Shown here: in pieces, positions 35,800 through 48,100 of the stretch | Position numbering within the stretch: the first letter of the stretch is position 1 | Layout of the letters: every line of letters starts with the position of its first letter | NCBI GenBank assembly: GCA_015680685.1 | Contig: MNCI01026460.1 | Span: 374,863 to 434,065, forward strand | Direction of reading: 5' to 3' | Length of the DNA stretch: 59,203 nt | From: Gnetum montanum | Lineage: Eukaryota; Streptophyta; Gnetopsida; Gnetales; Gnetaceae | Translations under genes and position numbers: made by a program | The notes under the pieces: generated by a model | The model's database searches: none | Told to the model about the DNA's origin: nothing | Seen by the model: only the letters and a program-made list of their open reading frames with translations

Positions 35800-36840
35800 T
35801 TGCTAAAGTGCTTGGGTAGAATCAATGCCAAAATAGTCCTAGAGCAAGTTCATGAGGGTGTTTGTGGGGAACATATAGGGCCTAGAGCTATGGTCGCTAA
35901 GATTAGATGGTTAGGCTATTATTGGCCCTATATGGAAAATGACTGCTTGCAAAAGGTTAAGCATTGTGATATGTGCCAACGACATAGAAACCTTATACAT
36001 GTATCACCAAGTGAGTTGCACACTACTCAGATAACGTAGGCAGGACATAGTTTCATCATCATTGCAACCAAATAATTTACTAAGTGGGTTGAAGCTATTT
36101 CCCTAAGGAAGACTACATCTGAGCAAGTCTATAAATTTTTCTTGGATAACATTGTAGCTTGTTTTGGGATATCCATGATCATAGTTAGAGACAATGAACC
36201 ATAATTTAGTAGCCAAGAAACAAAGAATTTCTATCTCAATCTAGGAATTAAGTATTCTTTTTCATTGTCTTATTATCCTCAAGGTAATGGACAAGTAGAA
36301 GCAAGTAACAAGAACATCATCAACTTGCTTAAGAAGATTTCAATAACAACAAGTGTAAATGGCATGAGTAGCTTCTTCATGCACTTTGGGCCTATCTTAC
36401 AACTTACCGTACAATAACTAGTGTAACATATTATAGCTTGGTTTATGTTTCTAAAGCTATTTTACCTCTTGAACTGCATGTAACATCATCTTAGGTGGCC
36501 TAGATCAACTTCATCAATGATGATCAAAGCAAGGAGTTACAGATAAAAGACCTGGACTCGGTGAAGAAGCAACGTATGCAAGCACTTGCACATGTCAAGC
36601 ACTATTAAGAGAGATAGAAATGATAACACCATCATAACTTGATCAAGCGTAAGATCAGGGAAGGTGACTTGGTCCTCAAATCCATCCACAAGCATGTGGA
36701 TAAATTCTTAGCCAACTAGGAAGGGCTCTTCCTTGTCACTAGATCCTACAGTAACAGAGCATCTAGGATCGCAAACATGGATGAGAATGAGTCGGCCAAT
36801 CCGGTCAACCATTCCTATTTAAATCCTTATTACATGTGAC
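35800..36840 (+). pseudogene. integrase of the Tat-like relic
   Basis: 35800-36039 is open and holds the HHCC zinc-binding domain: HEGVCGEH, then YYWPYMENDCLQKVKHCDMC and QRH. The core follows with TKWVEAISLRKTTSEQV, DNEP where a conserved D-N-G is usual, and NGQVEASNKNIINLL with the third acidic residue. The rest decays into stops, ending in a GDLVL-like C-terminal part near 36660. Integrase inserts the DNA copy into the chromosome. Confidence 0.75.
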
Positions 36841-36904
36841 CTACATTTAACCTATAGTACCAAAGACATCAATGATCATCAACAAGCAAGCCTACTTTAC
36901 CACG

Positions 36905-37076
36905 ACTTACCAAGGCCTTAAAATAGCAATATGGCTTGCTGAGGCCTTAAACTAACAATATGACCTATCGAGGTATTAAACTAGTACCATGATTCACTAT
37001 GACCTTAAACTAGCACCATGGTCTACTAGGGCCTTAAATTGGTACCATGGCCCACCATGACCTTAAATTAGCAACT
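36905..37076. repeat. tandem CCTTAAACTAGCACCATGG(...)CACTATGA units
   Basis: About six diverged units of roughly 28-30 bp with the core GACCTTAAACTAGCACCATG. Two or three related units lie on the other side of the relic at 33170-33243. Confidence 0.7.
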
Positions 37077-38225
37077 TTGGTATCCTAGGTAGCTTTGGCT
37101 TTGTTTGACATCTTATCATGCTATGCGGCTTGTATGCATTGTAATGTTATAACATGCTTTATTTGTTTGGTTTTCTTGTCCTCTTGGAGTTGTGTTTGTA
37201 GGATGAAGCCTGGAGCCATCAAAAGGGTGTAATCCATTGTAGCTACAAGTCACCATGTGACCTTAATGTGCAAGATTTGGTGAGTTTATCTTGCTATGTG
37301 AAGCTTGCTTGTACCATTATGCTCCATCTAGCACCACTCCTTGAGCCTAGCCCATTAACCTAATTATAGCCTTTAATACCTTGGAAAACAATGTTAACCT
37401 ACATTTTTCACTCATGCACTATGGCCATATGATATCTCTTCATCATGATCCATCCTCAAGTACACTTGAATGTGATGTAGATCATTCAGTGGGAAAACCA
37501 TTAATTCCATCAAGCATAACACATTTCATTTTAGTGGAAAAACCAAGTCCATTGGGTGTAACATAAGTAATTCAATTGAAAAACTATATCTGATCAACCT
37601 AGGCAATGAGACCTAATGAGGGCTTCACCCCATTAAAAAACAAGGGGAAGTAAATTGCCAAGAAGTTGAATGATCAATTAAGCCTCAAAGCCTAATGGCC
37701 AAAGAAGTCTTGGATCAAAGTGATTAGGTGCTCAAATGCACTTGTCGAGTAACAAACACTTTAAAAGCATGTTAGTGTCACGCTATAGCCATGATGACAA
37801 CACTTGGAATGCATTGTTAGCCTCCATGACCATCTCCCTAATGACCATTACCACTCTCTCATCATAGCCTTATCCCATCATCACAAGTACTCTTCGACAT
37901 GGTTTGACACAATTGGATCAAGCATGAAGAGGCAATGTCAATGGTGGATCTATAGTGGTGTTTTTTATTCTTTCTTAGTGCCTCTCAGGTTAATCCTCCA
38001 AACACCAACAAAGAGGAGCCAATGAAACACCACCAAATTTTCATGTTGTAGCCTTGGTAATCCCATCCCAAGAAACCCAAGGATAAACTTCATTGTAAAT
38101 GTGAAGATTGTAACCCATAAGAGGCAATATCACATATTTCATACTTTTGGGGCTAAAAAATGCCTCATAAGTAGCCAAAGCCTCATTCCCTAAGTGAAAA
38201 GAGTTACCTGGTGTCTATATTTTGG

Positions 38226-38256
<31 letters not shown>

Positions 38257-39489
38257 TGTGTTGGGTGGTTAAAAATGCCTTTTGGGATGCCAAAAATGAA
38301 AAATGATGGGTTTTATGAGGTATATACACTTTTCTACTTTGGAAAACTCCTAGAAGAAGGTAAATATCACCTACCCACAACGTGGAGGAGTGTGGACCAC
38401 CTACTCCCAATGTAGAGGGGGAATAGTGATCAACATAGAGGGTTTTGACTTTCACCCCCAATAATGATCCTTCATCCCCCCAACCTTAGCACCTCCTCCC
38501 CATCATAGAAGCAACATGGCCACGATTTTAATGTCACATCAACTCTAGTAAGAGCCCTGCAATGCTAGCATGGAGGGTTGAAGACCTAGCTATAGGGAGT
38601 AAAGCCAATATGGAAGGTGCATCCTTGTTACTATTTTTGGTAAATGGAATGGCCATGAGGATATGAAAATTTCCATATGTGGTAATCCCCCAAGATTTTG
38701 GACACCTAACCCTTGGATGTGGTGGAAATTCACAACAATTTGCAGCCCAATCTATTAGCCATTTTCAACAAATTTGCATCCCAAATCATGGCCAAAGGCC
38801 TATAAAAAAAATCCCTCACACCATTTCAAAGTTCCAAACTTTTTGTAGTTTCACACTCTTGGTAGTTGCACATACTTTGCATTTTTGAACATTTGGTAAT
38901 TTTGAGCATTTAAGAGCTCTTGCTACCTAGTAGAAACACAACTTCTTGGGGCCTACTAGTGTAGAACCATTATATCCCTGTTACCCCTATTACCTTCCTT
39001 GGGATTTGTAAGCCTAGAGTGTCAATACTACCTCTCTAGGATCCCCACATCTCAATGTGAGGAATTTTGGCTACCCCAATCCTCCATATTTTCTCAATCC
39101 CAACAATGATCAACATTGTAAATTTTGAGCAATAGTAGAGCAGGTTCAACAACACCAGGAATGGCTAAGCATCCAGATTATGAAGTTGAACCCCCGTTGC
39201 TCTCCTATAAGCACTTTTTTACACATTTTTAAACTCATTATTTATTTATATAATAAAGTTTATAGTTTCATTTTTGTGTGCAATTTGTATTCATTTTGGG
39301 TTTTTAGATCTACAATTCTTACATTTTTTTACAACTTTGTTTGGCACCCCCCCTAAGTCCCTGGGTGATCTACTAGATCATCTAGGGTACCCTAAATTCC
39401 ATTTTTTTAGAGGTCTTGGGGATTTGGGGTTGAGGCTATTCATGGTTGAGAATCCTTAGCTTTCTAGTGGCCAAGATTTTTAGTTGTAA
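37077..39489. other. region without recognisable genes between two retroelements
   Basis: Short frames only, none with a known domain. It holds a run of 28 G at 38229-38256. A CAATGCTAGCATGGAGGGTT block near 38560 echoes the motif of 30430-32780. It is probably the decayed 3' part of the relic to its left. Confidence 0.4.
38229..38256. repeat. poly-G run of 28 bases
   Basis: An uninterrupted G tract following TTTGGATT. Runs of this length are unstable, can form G-quadruplexes and are often mis-sized in sequencing. Confidence 0.9.
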
Positions 39490-40390
39490 CATATAGATTA
39501 CATGACCTAGCAAAATTCTAGACTTAACCCCCAAGATACATTTCTTAGGATTTAGTGAAATACCATATTCACAACACCTGTCAAAAATTTGTTGGAGATG
39601 AACAATATGATCTTCCTTACTTTTTGAAAAGATGGTGATATCATCCAAATAAACCATAACGAATGCATCTATTAAACCTTTAAAGGCTAAATCCATTACT
39701 CTTTGAAAAGTATCTCTAGCATTTGATAATCCAAATGGCATTCTTTGGTAAGAAAAAGTTCCTCACTTGGTGATAAATGTTATTTTATATCTATCACCCT
39801 TATCTAGCTCAATCTAATTATAGCCTAAAAAACCATCTAGGGGAGAATATACTTGACAACTTGATACTTTGATCAACATTTCATCAATTCTAGGAAGTGG
39901 TATTTATCTTTTTCAAAGACTTCCTTTAAACTTCTAAAATTCACAGAAAGCCTAATATTGTCATTCTTTTTCCTTACTAGAACAACGTTAACAAGCCATG
40001 TCGAATATTAGACTAGATATATGATTTGGACTTTTAATAACTTCTTAATCTCGACTTCCATGGCTAGTTCAAATGATGGATTGAATTTTCTTTATTTCTA
40101 TTTAACTATCTTACAATGGTTTGCTAAAGGAATTTTATGTGTCATCACATTTAGTCTAAAAGCTTTAAGATCATCATAAGACCAAGCAAAATTTTCCAAA
40201 TTATTTTTTAGGAGTAATAATAAATTTTTCTTGAAGATTGAATCCTTTTCCTTTGTGACATTTAACATCATTGATATCTCATTAGATCTAAGATTCACTA
40301 TTTCATAAGCTTGATCACTTTGATTCTGTATATCTTTTCTGATAAACAAATTTGTGCTAAACTTATGTTCTTAATCAATCACGTTTTTGG
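39490..40390 (-). pseudogene. reverse transcriptase (partial) of E1
   Basis: The minus strand has a linker with NNLENFAWSYDDLKAFRLNV (40349-40098). RT fragments follow, then MPFGLSNARDTFQRVMDLAF and YLDDITIFSKSKEDH with the catalytic YLDD, ending LNPKKCILGVKSRILLGHVI near 39490. The homology to E2 ends there, so RT is truncated after the palm. A frameshift separates linker and palm. Confidence 0.75.
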
Positions 40391-40448
40391 GAATGAAATT
40401 TGTCTTAAAAATTGAAGTTGTTTTAGGTATGATTTAACTTTCAAATTC

Positions 40449-40985
40449 CTAATTATTCCTCAAGAACGTAAGCAATTGATCATCATCTTCAAATACTTGT
40501 AAATGCTTTATGTTATGTGGTACTAATGGTTGATGTTCATTCTCAATCACTACCCCTTCATACTTTTCTATCGCATTTACATCTATTGTTGAAGTTGCCT
40601 TTGCTAAATCATTAGCTATATAATTACCTTCCCTACTTATATGTTCTATTTTATAGTGATGAAATTGATCCAACATTATACTATTAAGTTTTTTATAAGA
40701 TCACAAAAATGAGCTTTTTACTCTACAACTACCTTTAATCTATTCACAAACTAGTTTTGAATCTTATTTTATGATGGTTACCTTGATTCCTTTGTGAATG
40801 CTATTTTAATTCCAATACTCAAAGCTTCATATTCATCCTTGTTATTAGTATAAAGGAAAGACAGATGAATTCCCTTTAAAACTTTTGGGGAATCATGTTT
40901 TACTAGAACTACTCGAGCTCCTACATCTTTGGAGTTACAAGAACCATCACAGTATAGTTTCCACTTGCTCTCATTTTGAGATTCC
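40449..40985 (-). pseudogene. archaeal-type RNase H of E1, upstream of RT
   Basis: The minus strand begins KWKLYCDGSCNSKDVGARVV (first Asp), then TNNKDEYEAL (Glu), is then frameshifted, and resumes in 40676-40449 as HHYKIEHISREGNYIANDLA (last acidic motif). It lies between the protease and RT exactly as in E2, which makes the unusual order a family trait rather than a single rearrangement. Confidence 0.7.
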
Positions 40986-41079
40986 TCTTTTTTAGAGTTT
41001 CAAATTTCTTGAAGTGTAAAAATTTTGGTTTCAAAGGATTTTGTTTCAACAAATTTGGTTTTTCCATTCAAAGTTATGT

Positions 41080-41590
41080 TTTACATTATCAAGGGCTCAC
41101 TATATATGTATATTTGATTTGGCTTCCCCAAGGTAGCCACATATGAGAATAATTTGTTGATAATATAACTTGAGAAATTCTTACTCCAACTTCCACTCAA
41201 CAGAAGACTATGTGAATTTGGTATATCTGCTACTTGAAAAGTTACTCCACTTTTTATACAATGTTCAGAAGTGATTTATAATAGAACATTAGGCATTTGA
41301 TCCACAATTTTCACTCTAATTTTGTCAACTTGAATGATCTATTTACTCGATTGCTTAGGAGTCAAACCAAGTTTTTACATATGGACAATGACATAATAGT
41401 AGAGGTAGCTCTAGAATCAAGCAAACTATTGTGAAGATATTTGTCTTCTAACTTCATTATCAAAACAAAAGGAGCATCTTCTTTGTTAGGAATGCAATCA
41501 TAGCTAGCTTTTGTTATCTTATCAACATTAGATACATAGCTTAAATCTGACTCTCCAACTTTCTTTTTACCTTTAATGAATTCTAAAGCC
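41080..41590 (-). pseudogene. protease region of E1
   Basis: On the minus strand, LLDSRATSTIM stands where E2 has LIDFGATSTIM, the aspartic protease active-site loop; the essential Gly is replaced. The preceding part matches E2 up to about 49630 and then stops at the LTR junction. Confidence 0.55.
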
Positions 41591-41624
41591 TTTGTTTATG
41601 TTGGTAACTATTTGGGACCACCAA

Positions 41625-42907
41625 CGTGGAGTGGCCTCATGGTCTTGTAACCTTCGAGTTCATGGGATTGAAGGTTTTCTTCAAATAGGATGTAGGTGCT
41701 TGCTAGTCTCTAGTAATACCAATGCCTATATACCTCTAAATAAACTTAGTAGTTATGAAACATACTATACGTGAGTGTGTGTTTACTGTTGTGAATGTTT
41801 AAATGGTTGGGTTGTGTATAAAACTATAATTGGCTATCATAAAAGAGATTCAACTATCTCTGTCAAATACTGTGAATTATTTTAGATTTAGCTATTTTGT
41901 TCAATCACTTAGTCTATATGGTCCTTATAACACCTACTTGTAACAAATAAAATTTTACAAAAAAATTGAGCACAATTTTTCCTAGAGAGAAAGATCCACA
42001 AGAAAACTAGAAATAGAGTGAGATTCAATGGACTTAGAAAGAGAAAGGAAAGAAAGAAGATTTATGTGAAATCTCAAATATTTAAGCAAGATAAATTGAC
42101 ATGAGGAAACACTTCATAATAAGGCTATTATTAATTCAATAACTATGAATTATCCAAACCTTCTAAGCTCAAAAAGCTATTTCATAAAAGACAATATTAT
42201 TATACTACCAACAATGCTACATAAATGACAAAGTATGATTCTTTATTTTGGCTAGTTAATAGTTGTCACACATTGCATTCAAGAGAGTTGTCAAAAAGAC
42301 TTGACAATTTCTTGGGCAATTTCATTAAGACATTACTATTAAATTTCTCTTAAGGCTTTTCAACAGCATCAACATTTCTATGGAAAATCATAATAGAAGT
42401 CTAATATTGCACAAAAATAGAGCTATAAAAGCAACCTAGGAAAAATCCCAAAGTTAAATGCCAAGAACAATACTACTTAAATCATTGGCTAAGTAACTAA
42501 AACAAAATAGGAAGAAATGAACTCATGAGATTAAAAAAAAGTAATCAAATTGATGTCTTTACTAAGCCATCTACCAAAGAATTCTTCAAATGTCTTTTCC
42601 CAAATCTTCCTTCATCCCCCTCTTTTAAAATCTACCTTTGAAGGTTCTTTTATAGTGATCTTAAGGTAGTTATAATAATCAAGAGAAGTTATGAATCTTA
42701 CAAATATCTTAGGCACATAAATTTCTAACGACCTTAAGAGTTATAGCTTCCATGGGGGATTATGAGAAACTTAAGTTATGGTTGCCAAGTGTTCTGCCTA
42801 ACAAGCTCTTTTTCCTCTTGATTAATATCCCATCTTTTTATTTCATTTTGAGTATTATTCTTTTGAAACTCATCTTCTTGTTTAGTCCTTCAACATGATT
42901 CATAACA
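41625..42907 (-). repeat. LTR shared by E2 (3' LTR) and E1 (5' LTR)
   Basis: Direct repeat of 51302-52580 over about 1.15-1.2 kb by eye. The U5 end (minus strand CCACG at 41625; CCCACA at 51302 in the other copy) is well defined. The proposed start TGTTATG at 42907 is a guess, because the other copy is interrupted at 52580 before its start. It contains a C/T-rich stretch (TTCCTTCATCCCCCTCTTTT) also present in the other copy. Confidence 0.65.
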
Positions 42908-43917
42908 CCTTATAAACTTGAATGTTTGAAAAACAAAGTCATCAACATATGAAAATAAAATAAACTTAAAGAGGCACATGTCCATTGGCAAAGGTTAGAA
43001 AGGGGTGAATTGCAGTGGTCATCTTTTTAGGAACAAGTTTCCTTCAACACTGGGCATCATGAAACTCAAGCTCAACCTTGTGCAATGGTTAACCTTCTTG
43101 ATCCATTGACAATTGGCATCTCCTATGACTATCATTACCATCATGTCAATTTTGGACATGTGCTTGGAACTAGGTTTATATCCTGTCGCGTTGCATCCTT
43201 TATGTCTTCAAAGTCATATTTGGAGAAAAAAGGTAGGTGATAGTAGTGATGCTTGTGTGGTGGTGGAGATGTTAGCATTGGAGGGGCATAACTGTAATGA
43301 TCAGGGGCATAGTGGGTCCATCATTGATGTCATTCTAGGCATACTTGTGGAGCATGGTCATTGTAGCATCCAAGAGGAAACCCTAGTTCTTTGGTGTAGA
43401 TGTTATAGTGGCTATTGAAAGTTACAGTAATCTATGTGTTGTGGTATCCTTCTATTGTTCTAGGCATCTACATATCTACTAGATTGGGAGTTCTTTATAA
43501 TGAAAAATTTGTGTCAAATATTTTCAAGAAATTCCTTCCTATCATCATGGATTTCTACTTTGCCATTTTTGCGAACACAAGTTCATTCAAACATACAAAT
43601 GTTGATACATTTATCATGCTTAGATCAGGGAAGTATTTTGAAGTAATTTCTATTATGGAGGATAGTGGAGTTATAGATTGATTGTTTGAAATCACATTTG
43701 TGAAGAGACTCATGCATTTTGGGGATTGTTATGAATCTTTAGGGGACTGGTTGTAGCAACCTCAGCTAATAAATCTTCATAACCCTTGAGTAATTCTACT
43801 ATATTTTTTAGTGTGATTTAAGTTGGAAAAGACAATACACAATATCCACCTATTGTTTTTCTAATTACCCTATAAAATCAATGACACAGCTTTTCTATGA
43901 AACTTTCCATTTATTTA
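42908..43917. other. 3' non-coding part of E2, no recognised gene
   Basis: Plus-strand frames at 43113-43418 and 43415-43681 are about 100 and 88 codons, but neither shows a domain and they run against the element's sense. Part of this stretch may be a separate insertion. Confidence 0.35.
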
Positions 43918-45370
43918 TCATTCAATTAAAAGTTGTATGACATAGTAGATGTGATCTTTAGGTATGTTCTTGATAAATATGAAACTTGAAAAATCTAGTA
44001 GCAGATTATGTATAGGATTATTCCCTCTTTTTGAGAATTCATGGAAAAATAGTTTGGTAAAATTAGATACTTGAACATTGTCATCCTTTAAATAGAGAGT
44101 GATTTTGTTGATGTAGCCCTTGATCTTCATCATGTCATTTAGTGTAAGATGTGACAATACAAATATTGCATTTTCCTTGTAGAAGTTAACATCAATAATT
44201 GTGAGTTTTCCTAGAGCCAACATTGTTGGAGTTTGCAATCTTGGAAATTTTCCAAAAAATTATACTTTCTACATAACCTTTACAACAACCAATGTACATA
44301 AACCATTTGAAAATTTTCATTTTTTCCACCTAAAACAATTTCCTTTTCAACCTTTTTAGTGAAAGAATTCAACATTGATATTAACTTCCTAAGACATTTC
44401 TCCTAAATTCTTTGATGTATCAATCTCATTTAGTTTTTAATTGCATTAGCTTCAACTGCTGCTTCATCAAATGGTTTAACATGACAACATTTCATACCCC
44501 TCCTTTCTTATACTTATTTGAAAAATATTAACTTTATTGGAAAATTTTCTTTTTACATAGAAATAAAAATATTTTTCGAGGAAAAATTTCATCAAGCTAA
44601 AGGTTTGATGAGATATTAACCTCATTCCTAATAAAGCTTAAGAAATTGTACAAACAACTCTTTACATAAACTATTTTGTGTGTGGGAAGAGAATAGTTAT
44701 AGTAACTCTTTTAGGAATTCTCATATTGAGAGTCCTTTCATATGTTATCTTGGTTGTGATGAATGTTCTTTTCTTCCTCTTGTTGCCTAGTTGAAGCCTC
44801 ATCTTGATCTTCACTTTTGCTTTCTACAACTATTTTTGCCTCCTTTACATCCATATCTTTACCTGCTAATTTTTGAGGTTCTTTTCATTTAGATGTTTCT
44901 ATGTCTTAAGACATAAAAGCCTCTCCTGAAGAATCATCTTTACTAGACTCTCTTTGATCTTGAGTGTTGCATTTATGGAAGATGCCCCAAAGATTGAAAT
45001 GTATAGAAATTCCACCAGTGAGAAATCTACACTAATCTAAAAGCCAAAGTAAGAAAGGGATTTCACTTAATGATCCATGGCCAGTTTCCTTACAATAGGC
45101 TATCAACACATGTTCTTGACAACATCCCATGACATATGGGATAAATGACCTTTTCATTGCTCTTTCTCCAACCATTTTTGTACCTCACACTCAAACACCT
45201 CATTGGTTTTCTCCACTTAAACCTTCTATTGAGAAATGATGCAATTCTAAGAAATCTACATCTCTTTTTATAGTGTAAAGAAAGTTTAAAATTACCACCA
45301 ATTTCACTAACCAATTTTGCCACTTTGCCCAAATTAATTATCTTTCCATCATTATATGGTAGGCCAATTT
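43918..45370 (-). pseudogene. unidentified ORF after the integrase of E2 (ORF3)
   Basis: Three minus-strand blocks can be chained allowing frameshifts. The first is 45332-45090: VSEIGGNFKLSLHYKKRCRF, then LRIASFLNRRFKWRKPMRCL and KVIYPICHGMLSRT. It continues in the next frame as HVLIAYCKETGHGSLSEIPF and then an acidic, Lys/Glu/Gln-rich stretch (SEDQDEASTRQQEEEK) that could form a coiled coil. The last, 44238-43918, has KLTIIDVNFYKENAIFVLSH and NPIHNLLLDFSSFIF. Together they would make some 450-480 residues. I see no transmembrane helix or signal peptide, so an envelope-like role is not supported. I do not recognise the family. Its place, between integrase and 3' LTR, is where extra ORFs occur in some plant Ty3 elements. 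Confidence 0.45.
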
Positions 45371-45379
45371 GAATTCCAC

Positions 45380-45840
45380 TATTTGGTTGTTGAAATCAAT
45401 TCACCACTAAGTAATTATCTACCCACCACTCCCACTTACACACATGACAAGTAATGATTACTTGAGATAATATAAATTAAACAATTTAACTAACACTTTA
45501 AATTAAATATTATTTAAACTAGTACTCTAACATATACATGTTTTAATAATACTATATAGACTTATCTAAACATACATCTAGGATATATATGTTATGGTTA
45601 AATGTTATATAAGACTATATGTATGTCACTTATTATATATATTATTACCAAAAGTTTATTACTTACTAATATGTATACTAAATATTATTATAGCTATCTA
45701 CACACATATATATTACTAAACTATATACATATAGATTCAAGTTGTCGGTTGTTATTCAAAATAATGTTTTATATGAAAAACATTATATGGAAACTACAAC
45801 TCTATCCTATCTAGCATGAATAATTTGCATGTATCTCTAA
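45380..45840. other. AT-rich spacer between integrase and ORF3 of E2
   Basis: Very AT-rich with TATATA and TACATATAG-type runs. The 70-codon plus-strand frame at 45602-45814 is a composition effect. Confidence 0.5.
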
Positions 45841-46900
45841 ATAATTGTTTCTTGATTTGAAATGGACCTGTTTATATTGCTAAAAACTTATTTAGCTTCT
45901 TTGTATTTCATACTAATACAAGATCATCAATCTTAAAAAAAAATTTGGCGCCTTTCTATCAAACCATCTTTGAACTTGAGACGCATTCTTTGGTAAATTA
46001 TCTTTAGATCTCTCCATTTCAACTTCCCTTTTGATGAGGAAGGTCATGAAATTTCCATCTTTATTAGTTTTCTTACTATACTTTTGCACAAAATCTAAGG
46101 CTGAGCTTATAATCTTGTTCATAATTCTAGTAGGCAAACCATAGATCATAATCTAATGTTCCAATAGCCTTCTTAAATCTAATATAGTCAGTCCATAATG
46201 CAAATTGCAAGTAATTGATCCAATTTCCTAGATTTCCACCCATCGACTTCTTAATATAGGAAATAATCTTTTTATTTGTAGATTTAGCTAAGCCATTTCA
46301 TTAAGGATAATAATTTGAAGAAGCAAATGGAAAACCAACACTTCAGGTAGATCCAAATGACTTAGAATCTGATTTTTCAAAACCATAATCATCTTTAATG
46401 CTAAACATTTTCTTAGAGCCTCTACTTTAGACCATTTAGAAAAATAATCAGTAGCTATGAGAATAAACTTGTCTTACTCTTGATGGAGTAATTGTACCAA
46501 TGAAATCTAAGCCCCGTGTCTAAAATGGTCTATCCTCTAGTACCATTTTTAAAGGAGCTCTATCCTTTTTGACCTTTGGTCCATAAATTTGACATTTGTA
46601 ACATCTTTGAATTCTCAAACTAATATCTTGGTACAAAGTAGGCCAATAAAAATCATAACGAAGTATATATTGCATAGTAGACTTAGGAGATTCATAAAAT
46701 AAATTGGAATGATCATGAAATTATTCTAAGATAGGACCAATTTGATCATTGTAAACACATTCCAAAAAAATCCCTCTGAAATCCTTTTTGTATAAAATCC
46801 CATATTTAACAACAAATTGGTTCGCTCTTTTGAAAAAATCTCTCTTTTGACTTGTAGTTAAGTTATTGGAATTTTTTTGTGTATTAAGGAATTTGAGAAT
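45840..46900 (-). pseudogene. integrase of E2
   Basis: The N-terminal part (HEGNWYDEILKFLN, then FVVKYGILYKKDFRGIFLEC) is open in 47104-46721. The zinc-binding part follows with YDFYWPTLYQDIS and CYKCQIYGPK, both Cys present. The core has RPFxTRGLDFIG with the first Asp, but the third acidic residue stands in NGLAKSTNKKIISYIKKSM, where Lys replaces Glu. The end has GAKFFFKIDDLVLV, a GDxVL-type C-terminal motif. With a catalytic residue lost and several stops, it is inactive. Confidence 0.75.
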
Positions 46901-46929
46901 CTCATCATACCAATTTCCTTCATGAGTCT

Positions 46930-48100
46930 TAAGCATACATACTTCATTTTCTCTAGCCATTAACCTGGCTAATTCCATTCCTTTAATGGTTTTGCATATT
47001 TCTAACAAAAATTTGAAACCTTGAAGCATTATGAGCCACTTTCCTCTTTTCAATTCAATTTCATTTTGGGCTAAGAATTGTTTAATTGTAGGCTCTACTA
47101 GCATAATGTGAACTAATGAGCTTTCTAAATAATACTTGAAATGCTAAAGTGTCTTAATAAAAGTAAGAATTATATAAACCTTTACTCAATATCAACTTGA
47201 AGATTCCTAAGTGTTTGTTTCTCTAAGTCTAAATAATTAAGCTCTGAACCTTTCAATTGATATCCAAAAAATCAAATCGGTTCATCTTAACCTTCATTTT
47301 TTGAGTTAAAATGATAGCAACTGAATCATTTGGAACAAAAGCATATAACCAAAAGTCTTCTTTCAATTTTGGTTTTACCAAGGAGCTTCTTGAACAGCCC
47401 TTTTGATTCCTGCTAAGGCTCTCTCTAATTTTGGTGTTTTCTCTACTAGGATATCTTTCTTTAGCATATGCATTAAAGGTTTAGTAATTTTGGTGAATCC
47501 AGGGATAAATTTCTTTAAGAAATTTATCCTTCTAAAGAAATATTTAAGAGACTTTTTATTTGTGGGATGTTCAAAATTCTTTACTGCTTGAATTTGAAAG
47601 TTATCTATAGCAATTCTTTCTTGATAGATTGCATGGCCTAGTAAACTTTGAGATTTAACCCCAAAGATACATTTCTTAGGATTTAATGAAATACCATCCT
47701 TACAACATCTATCAAAAACTTGTTGAAGATGATCAATATGATTCTCCTTCCTATTTGAAAAGATAGTGATATCATCCAAATAAACCACAATGAACTCACT
47801 TATTAAACCTTGAAATGCTATATCCATTGCTCTTTGAAATGTAGCTCTGACATTTGACAATACAAATGGCATTCTTTGATAAGCAAAAGTTCCCCATTTG
47901 GTGATAAATGTCATTTTTATATCTGTCACTCTTATCAACCATAATTTGATTATAGACTAAAAAACCATCTAGGAAAGAATATACTTGACAACCTAAAACT
48001 TTGATCAACATCTCATCAATTCTAGGAAGTGGGTATTTATCCTTTTTCAAGGCTTCATTCAAACTTTTGAAATCCACAGAGTCTAATATTGTCATTCTTT
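46930..48100 (-). pseudogene. reverse transcriptase and RNase H of E2
   Basis: 48095-47796 gives SLNEALKKDKYPLPRIDEML and VYSFLDGFLVYNQIMVDKSD. The next frame, 47938-47375, gives TFAYQRMPFVLSNVRATFQR, the catalytic YLDDITIFSNRKENH, LNPKKCIFGVKSQSLLGHAI and the connection segment FIPGFTKITKPLMHMLKKD. RNase H follows with ELNYLDLEKQ and the block QFLAQNEIELKRGKWLIMLQ. Integrase follows directly, with no aRNH in between. One frameshift separates the fingers and palm of RT. Confidence 0.8.

Larger units (their letters stand above)
33541..36840 (+). mobile_element. Ty3/gypsy Tat-like relic with canonical pol order
   Basis: Plus-strand pol relic. The order is protease-RT linker (about 33640-33900), RT (33960-34560), RNase H (34650-34900), archaeal-type RNase H (35157-35530) and integrase (35800-36840). 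The aRNH after the Ty3 RNase H is the arrangement known from Ogre/Retand (Tat) elements. Stops and frameshifts are frequent throughout. Gag and protease were not found, and LTRs could not be delimited. Confidence 0.75.
39490..41624 (-). mobile_element. element E1, truncated Ty3 element with aRNH upstream of RT
   Basis: The minus strand from right to left gives protease end, aRNH, linker and RT, the same order and closely related sequence to element E2 (47500-49630). At 41590 the protease-side sequence joins directly to the LTR boundary, so the gag region present in E2 (about 49640-51280) is deleted here. At about 39490 the homology stops inside RT, so RNase H, integrase and the 3' end are missing. 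It shares the LTR at 41625-42907 as its 5' LTR. Confidence 0.75.

Noticed and set aside
38194-38461. Frames with poly-Gly or poly-Pro on opposite strands
   Set aside because: They result from the 28-base G run.
43918-45370. Envelope-like gene in E2
   Set aside because: No signal peptide or transmembrane helix is visible in the blocks; position alone does not support it.
45602-45814. 70-codon plus-strand frame
   Set aside because: Very AT-rich spacer with low-complexity translation and no start context or domain.
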